In this document: piece by piece, positions 53,532 to 61,344 of the stretch
Position numbering within the stretch: position 1 is the stretch's first letter
How the letters are laid out: each line of letters opens with the position of its first letter
Assembly (NCBI GenBank): GCA_902761735.1
Contig: CACWLL010000007.1
Coordinates: 26,330 to 90,329, forward strand
Source of the DNA: an uncultured bacterium
Lineage (GTDB): Bacteria > Cyanobacteriota > Vampirovibrionia > Gastranaerophilales > Gastranaerophilaceae
DNA length: 64,000 nt
Reading direction: 5' to 3'
Notes under the pieces: generated by a model
Seen by the model: the letters and a program-made list of their open reading frames with translations, nothing else
What the model was told of the DNA's origin: nothing
Databases searched by the model: none
Made by a program: the position numbers and the translations under genes

Positions 53532-54842
53532 ATGAAAGATAACAAAATTTACTTTGTAGACGTAACCAATCGCGACGGGGTCCAGACATCCAGATTGGGA
53601 TTAGCAAAACTTCAGAAAACAATCATAAATCTCATGCTTGATGATATGGGAATAACACAATCTGAATTTGGATTTCCAACTACAAAGCACGAATTAAACT
53701 ATCTTAACGGAAATCTCGAACTTGTAAAACGAGGAGTTATAAAAAGAACAAAACTTTCCGGTTGGATGAGAGCCATACCTGAAGATGTTGAATTATCATT
53801 TTCAAATGTACCGGAATTAAAAAATTGCAACTTATCACAATCAACATCAGAACAGATGTTATACGGGAAATATCAAGGTAAAAAATCCTTTGATGACATT
53901 TTAGGATTGACTGCTGATGCCGTAAAATGTGCTGTTTCAAAAGGGGCTGAAATTATTGGTGTAAATGCAGAAGATGCATCAAGAAGCGATTTGGATTTTC
54001 TCATTAAGTATGCCAAAATAGCAAGAGATAACGGGGCTCAAAGATTCAGATATTGCGACACTCTTGGATATGAAGACCCTAAAACAACATATGACAGGAT
54101 TTATGAAATTGCAAAAAAAACAGGAATGGCAATTGAAATGCATTTTCATAACGATTTGGGAATGGCTGTTGCCTGTTCTGTTATGGGTGCCAAAGCAGCA
54201 ATTGATGCCGGAGTTGACGCTTATATCAATACTGCAATCAACGGGATGGGTGAAAGAGCCGGCAATGCTGATTTGGTATCTTGCTTACTCGCTATATTAA
54301 AATCTGCAGGATTCAGTCATAAATACCATATAGATCCGAATATCGATTTAAGTAAAGCTTGGCAATTAGCAAAATATACTGCATACGCATTTGGAATACC
54401 TATTCCAATGAACCAACCGGCAGTCGGAGATAACGCATTCGCTCACGAATCAGGCATTCACGCTGACGGAGCATTAAAAGACAGAAGAAATTACGAGTTG
54501 TATGATTATGAAGAATTGGGTAGAGGGGAACCTGAAATCATTGAAACCGGTCGTATGATTACGACAGGAGAATACGGTGGCATTAAGGGGTTCCGTAACG
54601 TATACGATAACCTTGAAATTGAATTTAAAGATGAACATGAAGCTAGAAACATCTTGGAGCTAGCTCGTTACGCAAATGTTCATACCCAAAAGCCATTAAC
54701 TTCCAGTGAATTAAGGTTCATATATTATTACCCTGATATTGCTGCCAAAATAATGACGGTTTCTCCGTATTATGAACCGCAAGGTGCAATTAAAGAACGT
54801 GTAGATGCGAGAATTTTAACTCAGCCTCACCACATTGTATAA
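53532..54842 (+). CDS. Homocitrate synthase / isopropylmalate synthase family (HMGL-like) enzyme
   Basis: 436 residues. A TIM-barrel acyl-CoA condensing enzyme: VTNRDGVQTS at the N-terminus provides the catalytic Arg-Asp, MHFHNDLGMAVA is the HxH metal-binding motif, and NTAINGMGERAGNADL and AFAHESGIHADGALKD follow. This branch includes homocitrate synthases and the Re-type citrate synthases of anaerobes; which reaction applies cannot be decided here. AAGGAGTAAAA precedes the ATG. It ends 7 bp before the foldback element, whose first hairpin may terminate it. Confidence 0.85.
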   Translation: MKDNKIYFVDVTNRDGVQTSRLGLAKLQKTIINLMLDDMGITQSEFGFPTTKHELNYLNGNLELVKRGVIKRTKLSGWMRAIPEDVELSFSNVPELKNCNLSQSTSEQMLYGKYQGKKSFDDILGLTADAVKCAVSKGAEIIGVNAEDASRSDLDFLIKYAKIARDNGAQRFRYCDTLGYEDPKTTYDRIYEIAKKTGMAIEMHFHNDLGMAVACSVMGAKAAIDAGVDAYINTAINGMGERAGNADLVSCLLAILKSAGFSHKYHIDPNIDLSKAWQLAKYTAYAFGIPIPMNQPAVGDNAFAHESGIHADGALKDRRNYELYDYEELGRGEPEIIETGRMITTGEYGGIKGFRNVYDNLEIEFKDEHEARNILELARYANVHTQKPLTSSELRFIYYYPDIAAKIMTVSPYYEPQGAIKERVDARILTQPHHIV

Positions 54843-54849
54843 TTTTTTC

Positions 54850-54902
54850 TTTACATAAAAAATATTATCGACACGGGGTGAAGATAATATCTTTTTATGT
54901 AA
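54850..54902 (+). repeat. Left terminal inverted repeat
   Basis: 53 bp, itself a near-palindrome: TTACATAAAAA..ATATTATC pairs with GATAATAT..TTTTTATGTAA around a GACACGGGGTGAA loop. The loop orientation is reversed at the right end. Confidence 0.9.
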
Positions 54903-55291
54903 CTATGTGGCATTCTTTCTTTTTTTTGCGATGAAAAAAGAAAGAATGTCACCCAAGAAAGAAAAACACGCTGAATTACATCAATGCCAAAGGCATTAAA
55001 AGATTGCTTTTCAAGCAATGTGCTACGCACAATTTTTTGTTTTGCCATGCAAAATAAAAAATCTTTATGCCGTGCTAAAACTACGCACGGCGCTTAAAAC
55101 GTCGAGCGTGTTTTCAAAGAAAACAATAGCGAGGTATAAAGTAAAAATGCTTTAGCATTTTTGTTGTTGGCATACTTGCCAACGGCGAAGCCTCTACGGC
55201 ACGAAGTGACGCTATTATAAATGCTTGTTTCCTTTTCTTTGGTTCATTTCTTTTCCTTTGCATAGCAACAAAGGAAAAGAAATGAACACAA

Positions 55292-55344
55292 TTACATAAA
55301 AAAATATTATCTTCACCCCGTGTCGATAATATTTTTTATGTAAA
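55292..55344 (-). repeat. Right terminal inverted repeat
   Basis: The reverse complement of the left end with one substitution (C versus T in the AT tract). Confidence 0.9.
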
Positions 55345-55489
55345 TGAAAATTAATATTTGGGGATTTGTTTATTTTTTTGTTATATAATTATATTTGTCC
55401 GGTAGCGGATTTTCAGGTTATATGTGTTAAATTCCAAAACCCGCTCCGCAATTATACCGGTTTGATATATGGAAAGAGGTATTGTAAAT

Positions 55490-56398
55490 ATGGCAATCAG
55501 ATTTGATGCAGGTGAAATTATTACAGCAATGATTACACCTTTTGATTCGAAAAGAGAAATTGATTTTAACAAAGCCGAAACATTGACAGATTATCTCATA
55601 AAAAACGGGACTGACACCCTTTTGGTTGCGGGAACCACCGGAGAAGGTCCTACCCTTACACATGAAGAAGAGTTTGAACTCTTGAGTACAATAAAAAGAG
55701 CAAATCGTAATCGTGCAAAAATTATCATGAATGCAGGTTCAAACTCTACAGAAACAGCTATTAAATCTGCAAAATGGGCAGAAAAAGAAGAAGTTGACGG
55801 CATTTTATCTGTTGTCCCATATTACAATAAGCCTTCACAAGACGGGATGATAGCTCATTTTTCAGCTGTTGCAGAAGCTACAAGTTTACCTGTTATTATC
55901 TATAATATTCCTGGAAGAACAGGCGTGAATATGCAACCTAAAACAGTTGCAAAATTAGCAGAAAAATATGAGAATATTACAGGAATAAAACAGAGCTATG
56001 CTGATATGGATGCGATTACAGAACTCAAATTGCTTTGTCCTGACGATTTTGCAATCTATTCCGGGGATGATAGTCTTACATTACCTATGTTATCACTTGG
56101 TGCTTACGGAGTTGTTTCAGTGGCATCCCATATTGTAGGTTCGGATATGAAATCTATGATAAGAAACTATAAAACCGGAGATATTAAAACCGCATTAAAT
56201 ATGCATCGTAAATTATATCCTATTATGAAAAAATTATTTATGGCACCTAATCCGGTTCCGATAAAAGCAGCACTTGCTCATTTGGGTATAATTGAAGATT
56301 ACGTTCGTCGCCCGCTAGTTGAACTAACTGCCGATGAAAAAGAAGCACTGTTTGAAATAACAGACAAATATACCGTATCGTATAATCCGATGGGATAA
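55490..56398 (+). CDS. dapA: 4-hydroxy-tetrahydrodipicolinate synthase
   Basis: 302 residues from MAIRFDAG, with AGAGG upstream; an ATG seven codons earlier is possible. Family motifs include AGTTGEGPTLTHEE, the catalytic tyrosine in IIYNIPGRTG and the Schiff-base lysine in GIKQSYADM. First committed step to diaminopimelate and lysine, needed for peptidoglycan. Followed by secDF after 55 bp. Confidence 0.95.
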   Translation: MAIRFDAGEIITAMITPFDSKREIDFNKAETLTDYLIKNGTDTLLVAGTTGEGPTLTHEEEFELLSTIKRANRNRAKIIMNAGSNSTETAIKSAKWAEKEEVDGILSVVPYYNKPSQDGMIAHFSAVAEATSLPVIIYNIPGRTGVNMQPKTVAKLAEKYENITGIKQSYADMDAITELKLLCPDDFAIYSGDDSLTLPMLSLGAYGVVSVASHIVGSDMKSMIRNYKTGDIKTALNMHRKLYPIMKKLFMAPNPVPIKAALAHLGIIEDYVRRPLVELTADEKEALFEITDKYTVSYNPMG

Positions 56399-56453
56399 TC
56401 GAATACGGACAAAATGTTGAATATAATAAACACATATTATAAGGGGAATAAAA

Positions 56454-58694
56454 GTGAAAAACAGAATTATCATGTTTTGGGCAATCGTATTAATAGCAAT
56501 AGCAGCAATATTTGTTATTGTTACAAAGCCTACAAAATTGGGACTTGACCTTGCCGGCGGATCAAGGTTGGTTCTGGAAGCCCAAACGACAAAAGCCATT
56601 CCGCAAATTACTGATGAAGTAATGGATACATTACAATTCTCAATAGAAAATCGTGTAAATAAACTCGGTGTTTCGGAAACTATTGTACAAAGAGTTGGTG
56701 ATAAAAGATTATTGGTAGAAATTCCGGGAGAAACCGATTTACAAAAAGCTAAAACATATATTGGCGAAACCGCACAATTGGAATTTAAGAAACCCGGTGT
56801 TGGTGCAAACGGCGAAAGAATTTGGTTGGACGCAGATTTAACCGGCCGTGATTTAACAAAATCAACATTGACAACAGATTCTGCAGGACAGTGGATTGTA
56901 TCTTTGGAATTTAATTCGGAAGGAGCAAAGAAGTTCGCTGAATTAACAAAAAATCTTGTAGGACAAGAAATGGCAATCTTCTTCAACGGAGATTTACAAT
57001 CCGCACCAAGAGTTAATGAAGCAATCTATGGTGGTAAATGTGTAATTTCAGGAGGCGGAGATAGCGGATTCTCTCAGGAAGAAGCTCAGGAAATGGTTAA
57101 CCTGTTGAATGCCGGGGCCTTACCTGTTCCTGCCAAAATCGTTGAAGAAAACACCGTCGGTGCAACTTTAGGTGCCGATAGTATAGCAAAATCAAAATTT
57201 GCAGGAATGATTGGCTTGGGTTTTGTTATGTTATTCATGCTGTTTATATATAGAGCTCCGGGCTTAATTGCCGATATTGCTCTCATATTATATAGTTTAA
57301 TGCTGTTTGCATTATTCAAGGCTATTCCTGTTACACTGACGTTAGCAGGTATTGCAGGTTTTATTCTTTCAATAGGTATGGCAGTTGATGCTAATATCTT
57401 GATTTTTGAAAGGATGAAAGAAGAATTAAGAGCAGGCAGAAACTTGTTTACGGCAATTAATTCAGGTTTTGACAGAGCTTGGACAAGTATTTTAGATTCA
57501 AACATGACAACTATTATTGCTTGTTTAATATTATATTATTTCGGTTCAAGCATTGTTAGAGGATTTGCCCTGACACTTGCAATGGGTGTTATTGTTTCAA
57601 TGTTTAGTGCAATAACTATCACAAAGAACTTTATGCACATAATATTTGGAGCAGGAGAGCTTAAATATCCTGCACTATTCGGATTAAAAGCATCAGAAAT
57701 AGGAGAGGTAAATAAAATGGCAAATGAAATAACTTCAAGAAATATAATAAATATTGTTAAATACAAATTCGTATGGCTTTGTGTTACGGCAATAATACTT
57801 TTACCGGGAATTTTAGGTCTAATCTACGGTGGAATAAAAAATCATTCTCCGTTAAAAGTAGGTATTGACTATACCGGTGGTACAATTTTGCAATACGGCG
57901 TTCAAGAAGATGTCTCAAATACCGCTTTGGCATCGTTGAGAAGCAGCTTAGAAAAAGCGGGTATAGAAAACCCTGTTATTCAAATTATACACGCTAATGC
58001 AGAAAGCAAGGATAACAACACCAGTATTAAAAATATTATATCTATTAGAACTAAATTTATCAGTGAAGATACTGATACCGAAAATAAGATTACCGATGTA
58101 ATATTGAAAAACCATCCAAAATCCGAACTCATGTCAGTATCATCTGTCGGGCCGACTTTGGGTAACGAATTATTTAAAAAATCCATAATGGCATTAGCTA
58201 TTGCTATTTTGGGTATGGTAATTTATTTGACTATCAGATTTAAGTTCACGTATGCATTAGCTGCGATATTGGGACTTGTACATGATACATTGTTTGTTTG
58301 TGGAGTGTTTGCACTTCTCGGAATTTTCTTCGGAGTTGAAGTCGATAGCTTGTTTATCACAGCTATTCTTACTCTTATCGGTTTTTCAATCAACGATACA
58401 ATCGTTACTTTCGACCGTATAAGAGAAAATTTGAGATATTATTCAAAGAAAATGTCATTTGGAGAAATCGTAAATGCATCTGTAAATCAGACATTAACAA
58501 GAAGTATTAATACTTCATTCTCCACATTAATTACATTATTGGCATTATATTTCTTTGGCGGAGTAACCACAAAAGACTTCGTTCTTGCAATGATTGTCGG
58601 TGTAATAATAGGAACCTGGTCAAGTATTTTCTTCTGTACGGTACTTGTATCAATATGGGAAGACAAAACACCAAAGGCAAAACCTGCAGTATAA
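56454..58694 (+). CDS. secDF: Fused protein-export subunit SecDF
   Basis: 746 residues starting at GTG after AAGGGG. The SecD half has GLDLAGGSRLVLEA, the periplasmic P1 region and GLGADSI-like GATLGADSIAKSKFAG before its membrane bundle. The SecF half starts near residue 422 with VGIDYTGGTILQYG and GPTLGNELFKKSI. SecDF uses the proton gradient to pull exported proteins across the inner membrane. Twelve membrane segments are expected. An in-frame ATG with a strong ribosome site lies at the SecD/SecF boundary. Confidence 0.96.
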   Translation: MKNRIIMFWAIVLIAIAAIFVIVTKPTKLGLDLAGGSRLVLEAQTTKAIPQITDEVMDTLQFSIENRVNKLGVSETIVQRVGDKRLLVEIPGETDLQKAKTYIGETAQLEFKKPGVGANGERIWLDADLTGRDLTKSTLTTDSAGQWIVSLEFNSEGAKKFAELTKNLVGQEMAIFFNGDLQSAPRVNEAIYGGKCVISGGGDSGFSQEEAQEMVNLLNAGALPVPAKIVEENTVGATLGADSIAKSKFAGMIGLGFVMLFMLFIYRAPGLIADIALILYSLMLFALFKAIPVTLTLAGIAGFILSIGMAVDANILIFERMKEELRAGRNLFTAINSGFDRAWTSILDSNMTTIIACLILYYFGSSIVRGFALTLAMGVIVSMFSAITITKNFMHIIFGAGELKYPALFGLKASEIGEVNKMANEITSRNIINIVKYKFVWLCVTAIILLPGILGLIYGGIKNHSPLKVGIDYTGGTILQYGVQEDVSNTALASLRSSLEKAGIENPVIQIIHANAESKDNNTSIKNIISIRTKFISEDTDTENKITDVILKNHPKSELMSVSSVGPTLGNELFKKSIMALAIAILGMVIYLTIRFKFTYALAAILGLVHDTLFVCGVFALLGIFFGVEVDSLFITAILTLIGFSINDTIVTFDRIRENLRYYSKKMSFGEIVNASVNQTLTRSINTSFSTLITLLALYFFGGVTTKDFVLAMIVGVIIGTWSSIFFCTVLVSIWEDKTPKAKPAV
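57701..57719 (+). promoter_or_regulatory. Internal ribosome-binding site at the SecD/SecF junction
   Basis: AGGAGAGG (57701-57708), 8 nt, then ATG (57717) in frame at codon 422. This could start a separate SecF polypeptide beginning MANEITSR. Confidence 0.55.
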
Positions 58695-58710
58695 AATTTA
58701 TATTTTATCC

Positions 58711-58752
58711 AAAACCCAACCTTCAATATAAATCGAAGGTTGGGTTTTGATA
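58711..58752. terminator. Bidirectional terminator between secDF and the toxin-like gene
   Basis: AAAACCCAACCTTC pairs perfectly with GAAGGTTGGGTTTT around a 10-nt loop. Confidence 0.9.
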
Positions 58753-58756
58753 TTAT

Positions 58757-59563
58757 TTAATCTTCAATAAACACGTGCGCACCGTTCATTGTAACCCAAT
58801 GCCCGTTACCGCTCTTTTGATTTTGATTTGACTTAAATATTCTGCTGAGTTTTTGATTATTTTCTGATTTTATAGATTTGAACTTTTGTCTTAATATATC
58901 GGAGAAATTTTTTGGCGATTCAGATTTTACCTTGGATACACTTGAGGATTTGTTTGAGACAGAATTACTCATCGGTGCAGCCTGCCCGGTTGGTGTCCCA
59001 TTTTTCAACTTATCATCATCTATAACATTTTTCTTTGTTAAATGTTCTATTAAACCTTTATATTTTCTTTTATCATCAGGATGATTAATTAATTCGCCAT
59101 TTCGCATTTTCACTATTATTTTTGCAGCAATAATGTTTTCACATTTTTCAGGATTTTTATCGTAAAAATCTTCTCCATATTCTTTTACTATTTCTTTTGC
59201 TATTTTACGACCTTGATCATTATTCCAAGAGTCCATATTCCACTCACTTCTTGGATTCTTTTTAGTTTTATTTTCATGCATTATACCGGCAATAGTGCTC
59301 CCCCAGTCTCCATATCTAAAATATAATAAGGCACTGCCAAAAGTATGTTTGAAGGCATCCGCTTCTACATCCCAAAATTCGTGCCCTTTTTGAGGTTTAG
59401 TTTCAAATTTGTATATTTTTTGATATTTCCATGTTTTGTTAATCATTTCATTATTGAAATTATCTTTTTCCTCTTGTGATAGGTGCATATTGAAAGCTCC
59501 AGCAATCTCGTTTCTTAATCTTTGAGCTGTTAATTTTTCTTTTAGTTTATCTATATCAGTCAT
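58757..59563 (-). CDS. Toxin-like protein with DUF6973-type domain
   Basis: 268 residues. Residues 1-20 (MTDIDKLKEKLTAQRLRNE) form a module shared with a truncated copy 0.6 kb away. Residues 61-155 look like the DUF6973-type domain of polymorphic toxins: W64-x2-E67-A-D69-x3-H73, then HEN (96-98) and MDxWNN (110-115) as possible catalytic residues. A low-complexity Ser/Lys linker leads to a C-terminal GHWVTMNGAHVFIED tail. AGGAG precedes the start, and a membrane-protein gene is divergent 43 bp away. Toxin role is inference. Confidence 0.68.
   Translation of the reverse strand: MTDIDKLKEKLTAQRLRNEIAGAFNMHLSQEEKDNFNNEMINKTWKYQKIYKFETKPQKGHEFWDVEADAFKHTFGSALLYFRYGDWGSTIAGIMHENKTKKNPRSEWNMDSWNNDQGRKIAKEIVKEYGEDFYDKNPEKCENIIAAKIIVKMRNGELINHPDDKRKYKGLIEHLTKKNVIDDDKLKNGTPTGQAAPMSNSVSNKSSSVSKVKSESPKNFSDILRQKFKSIKSENNQKLSRIFKSNQNQKSGNGHWVTMNGAHVFIED
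59513..59556 (-). repeat. 44-nt identical block, copy 1
   Basis: Lies in the first codons of the toxin-like gene and is identical to 60183-60226, including synonymous positions. Confidence 0.85.
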
Positions 59564-59591
59564 TTTGATTTTCTCCTATTATTTATATTTG

Positions 59592-59606
59592 TGTTACTAT
59601 TTTCAT
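59592..59606 (+). promoter_or_regulatory. Extended -10 promoter, leaderless membrane-protein gene A
   Basis: TGT-TACTAT, then 6 nt, then ATG at 59607. Confidence 0.55.
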
Positions 59607-60017
59607 ATGAAATTTTTAGATTTTTCAAGGTACATTTTTTCTTATATTACAATTATTATTTCACTTGGATTATATTACTTACTATTGATATTTCACAATG
59701 AACATTATCCTTCAGTATCCGAAAACGAATTTTTAGCTCCGGGAACAGGATTAGCAATTATTATCGGATATTATATTATTTTATATTTAATATCTTGTGT
59801 TTTACTAATTCTTGAGCTACTAATAAGAAAATTTATTATAGAAAAATACTTTCCAAAATTAAAAATTTCAATAAATTTTAGTTTTCCTAAAGTAATACTG
59901 AAAACATATAAAATTATATTTTATGTATTGTTTTTTTTCTCAATTATACCTTTTATTTTGACTTGTATTGCTTTCATAGTTACTCTTATAAAACTTTACA
60001 TATTTGATATTATGTAG
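59607..60017 (+). CDS. Small membrane protein A (candidate immunity protein)
   Basis: 136 residues from MKFLDFSRY; three strongly hydrophobic helices and a basic loop near residues 85-105. The longer frame starting at 59565 is rejected because the extended -10 ends 6 nt before this ATG. It is divergent from the toxin-like gene and resembles the next two membrane proteins in layout, though with weak sequence similarity. Confidence 0.7.
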   Translation: MKFLDFSRYIFSYITIIISLGLYYLLLIFHNEHYPSVSENEFLAPGTGLAIIIGYYIILYLISCVLLILELLIRKFIIEKYFPKLKISINFSFPKVILKTYKIIFYVLFFFSIIPFILTCIAFIVTLIKLYIFDIM

Positions 60018-60032
60018 CTTACAGGTTTGATT

Positions 60033-60233
60033 TCACCCCGACAAAAAATTATAGAACATATATGTCGGGCTAAATCCAGACCTGTAAAGCAGATATTTCC
60101 AAGTTTTGCTTACCATTTCATCGCTGAAATCTTTTTGAACTTGTTTATTATTTTTTATATCTAAAACACCTTGTGCCTCATCTCTTAATCTTTGAGCTGT
60201 TAATTTTTCTTTTAGTTTATCTATATTGGTCAT
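60033..60233 (-). CDS. Truncated paralogue of the toxin-like protein
   Basis: 66 residues. MTNIDKLKEKLTAQRLRDE matches the toxin-like gene at 58757-59563, and the block up to SKTWKY is still related. After that the sequence diverges and stops; the DUF6973-type and tail regions are missing. AAAAGGAG precedes the ATG. Probably a remnant, but the reading frame and ribosome site are intact, so a small protein may still be made. Confidence 0.65.
   Translation of the reverse strand: MTNIDKLKEKLTAQRLRDEAQGVLDIKNNKQVQKDFSDEMVSKTWKYLLYRSGFSPTYMFYNFLSG
60183..60226 (-). repeat. 44-nt identical block, copy 2
   Basis: Identical to 59513-59556; falls in the same codons of the truncated paralogue. Confidence 0.85.
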
Positions 60234-60245
60234 TTTTTCTCCTTT

Positions 60246-60260
60246 TGGTAAAATTAGATT
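60246..60260 (+). promoter_or_regulatory. Extended -10 promoter, leaderless membrane-protein gene B
   Basis: TGG-TAAAAT, then 6 nt, then ATG at 60261. Confidence 0.6.
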
Positions 60261-60614
60261 ATGAGACTAAATAAGTATATATCTATAAATTTATTTTCTT
60301 TTTGGACATATATTTCAATATTTGCGATATTATTAGACTGTTTACAGTACAGATTGAATATTATATATGTCACACTTGAAAATTTTATAGGCATATATTT
60401 TTTGTTGCAATTAATAGAAATATTCTTTTTGTTCTTATTTATTTGCGAAATTTTTATTAGAAAATTTTATCCGAAAAAATTAAAAAAAGTTAATTTGAAT
60501 CCCGGAATGTTCAGAAATATTTATTTTATTTTATTTTATTTCGGATTGGTATTTGCTATATTAACGGTATATATAGCTCTGTTAGTTATAGTTTTTCTTT
60601 GTATTTATACATAA
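60261..60614 (+). CDS. Small membrane protein B (candidate immunity protein)
   Basis: 117 residues with three predicted membrane helices and the loop FIRKFYPKKLKKVNLNPGMFRN. It is paralogous to the frameshifted gene downstream (MRLNKYISINL versus MKIRNYITLNL) and shares the IRKF-x-PK loop with membrane protein A. Divergent from the truncated toxin copy with 27 bp between starts. Confidence 0.7.
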   Translation: MRLNKYISINLFSFWTYISIFAILLDCLQYRLNIIYVTLENFIGIYFLLQLIEIFFLFLFICEIFIRKFYPKKLKKVNLNPGMFRNIYFILFYFGLVFAILTVYIALLVIVFLCIYT

Positions 60615-60644
60615 TTTCTCCTTTAAGGTATAGTTGTATTTACA

Positions 60645-61063
60645 ATGAAAATTCGTAACTACATAACTTTAAACTTAATAGCACTTGTTTCATATATTCA
60701 CTTGTGGCAAACAACTTTCAAGTATGATAGTTTTCCGTTTACTATATGGACAAGCAGTACAGACTTTTTTGAGAAGTCTTTGAAGTTATTTGTCATTACA
60801 ATGTGTATAAGTTTCAGTTACATCACGATTTTTTATTAAAATTTTTTTGGATAGTTTTATTTTTCTTATTTATTTCGGAATTAATACTAAAACACATATA
60901 TCCTAATAAGGTAAAAGAGGTTAGTATAAACAATAGAATCTTAAATATCGTACACGGTAAATTGTTTTATTTAAGTTATGTTTATATGTTTTATATAATT
61001 TCTTTTTATTTAATATATTTGTTATTTGTATTATTCATATTATTCGTTATATTAATTTCTTAA
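60645..61063 (+). pseudogene. Frameshifted paralogue of membrane protein B
   Basis: The first frame (60645-60839) starts MKIRNYITLNLIALVSY. It then runs into a stop, while a second frame shifted by two bases (readable from 60803) continues with FWIVLFFLFISELILKHIYPNKVKEV, matching the second half of membrane protein B. One indel near 60790-60830 explains both. Could be two short proteins, but decay is more likely. Confidence 0.7.
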
Positions 61064-61288
61064 CTTGTATCCATACAGGAGTCTCCCATTAATTAGAATT
61101 AGTCATACCAAATTTTTACAAAATTACCTAATCAACTATCTCTTAATTATTAAATAAATCCTTTTTCTTCCCAAATAGGATATAGTCAGAAATTGAGTAA
61201 ATAACTTTATACTACAAGTGTAACTTATAATCATGATACACATAAATATCTTAATAAAAAATTAATATTTTTAATTTACAAATTTTAC

Positions 61289-61326
61289 AAAAAAAGCTCA
61301 AGATATTGCATCTTGAGCTTTTAATT
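61289..61326. terminator. Terminator of tpiA
   Basis: AAAAGCTCAAGAT / ATCTTGAGCTTTT stem with an ATTGC loop, flanked by T-rich tracts on both strands. Confidence 0.85.
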
Positions 61327-61344
61327 TTATTTTTAATGTATCAA

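Larger units (their letters stand above)
54850..55344. mobile_element. 495-bp foldback / MITE-like element
   Basis: The element is bounded by 53-bp terminal inverted repeats that match at 52 of 53 positions. The interior holds at least eight further inverted repeats, including 54907-54952 (19-bp arms, one mismatch), 55032-55062, 55069-55091, 55143-55162, 55166-55183 and a perfect 19-bp stem at 55242-55260 with 55269-55287. No transposase is encoded; a 65-codon ORF inside is a by-product. No target-site duplication is obvious. Probably non-autonomous. Confidence 0.78.

Noticed and set aside
54851..55048. 65-codon minus-strand ORF inside the foldback element
   Set aside because: It spans several inverted repeats and one terminal repeat, and has no ribosome site. 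The frame is a by-product of the hairpins.
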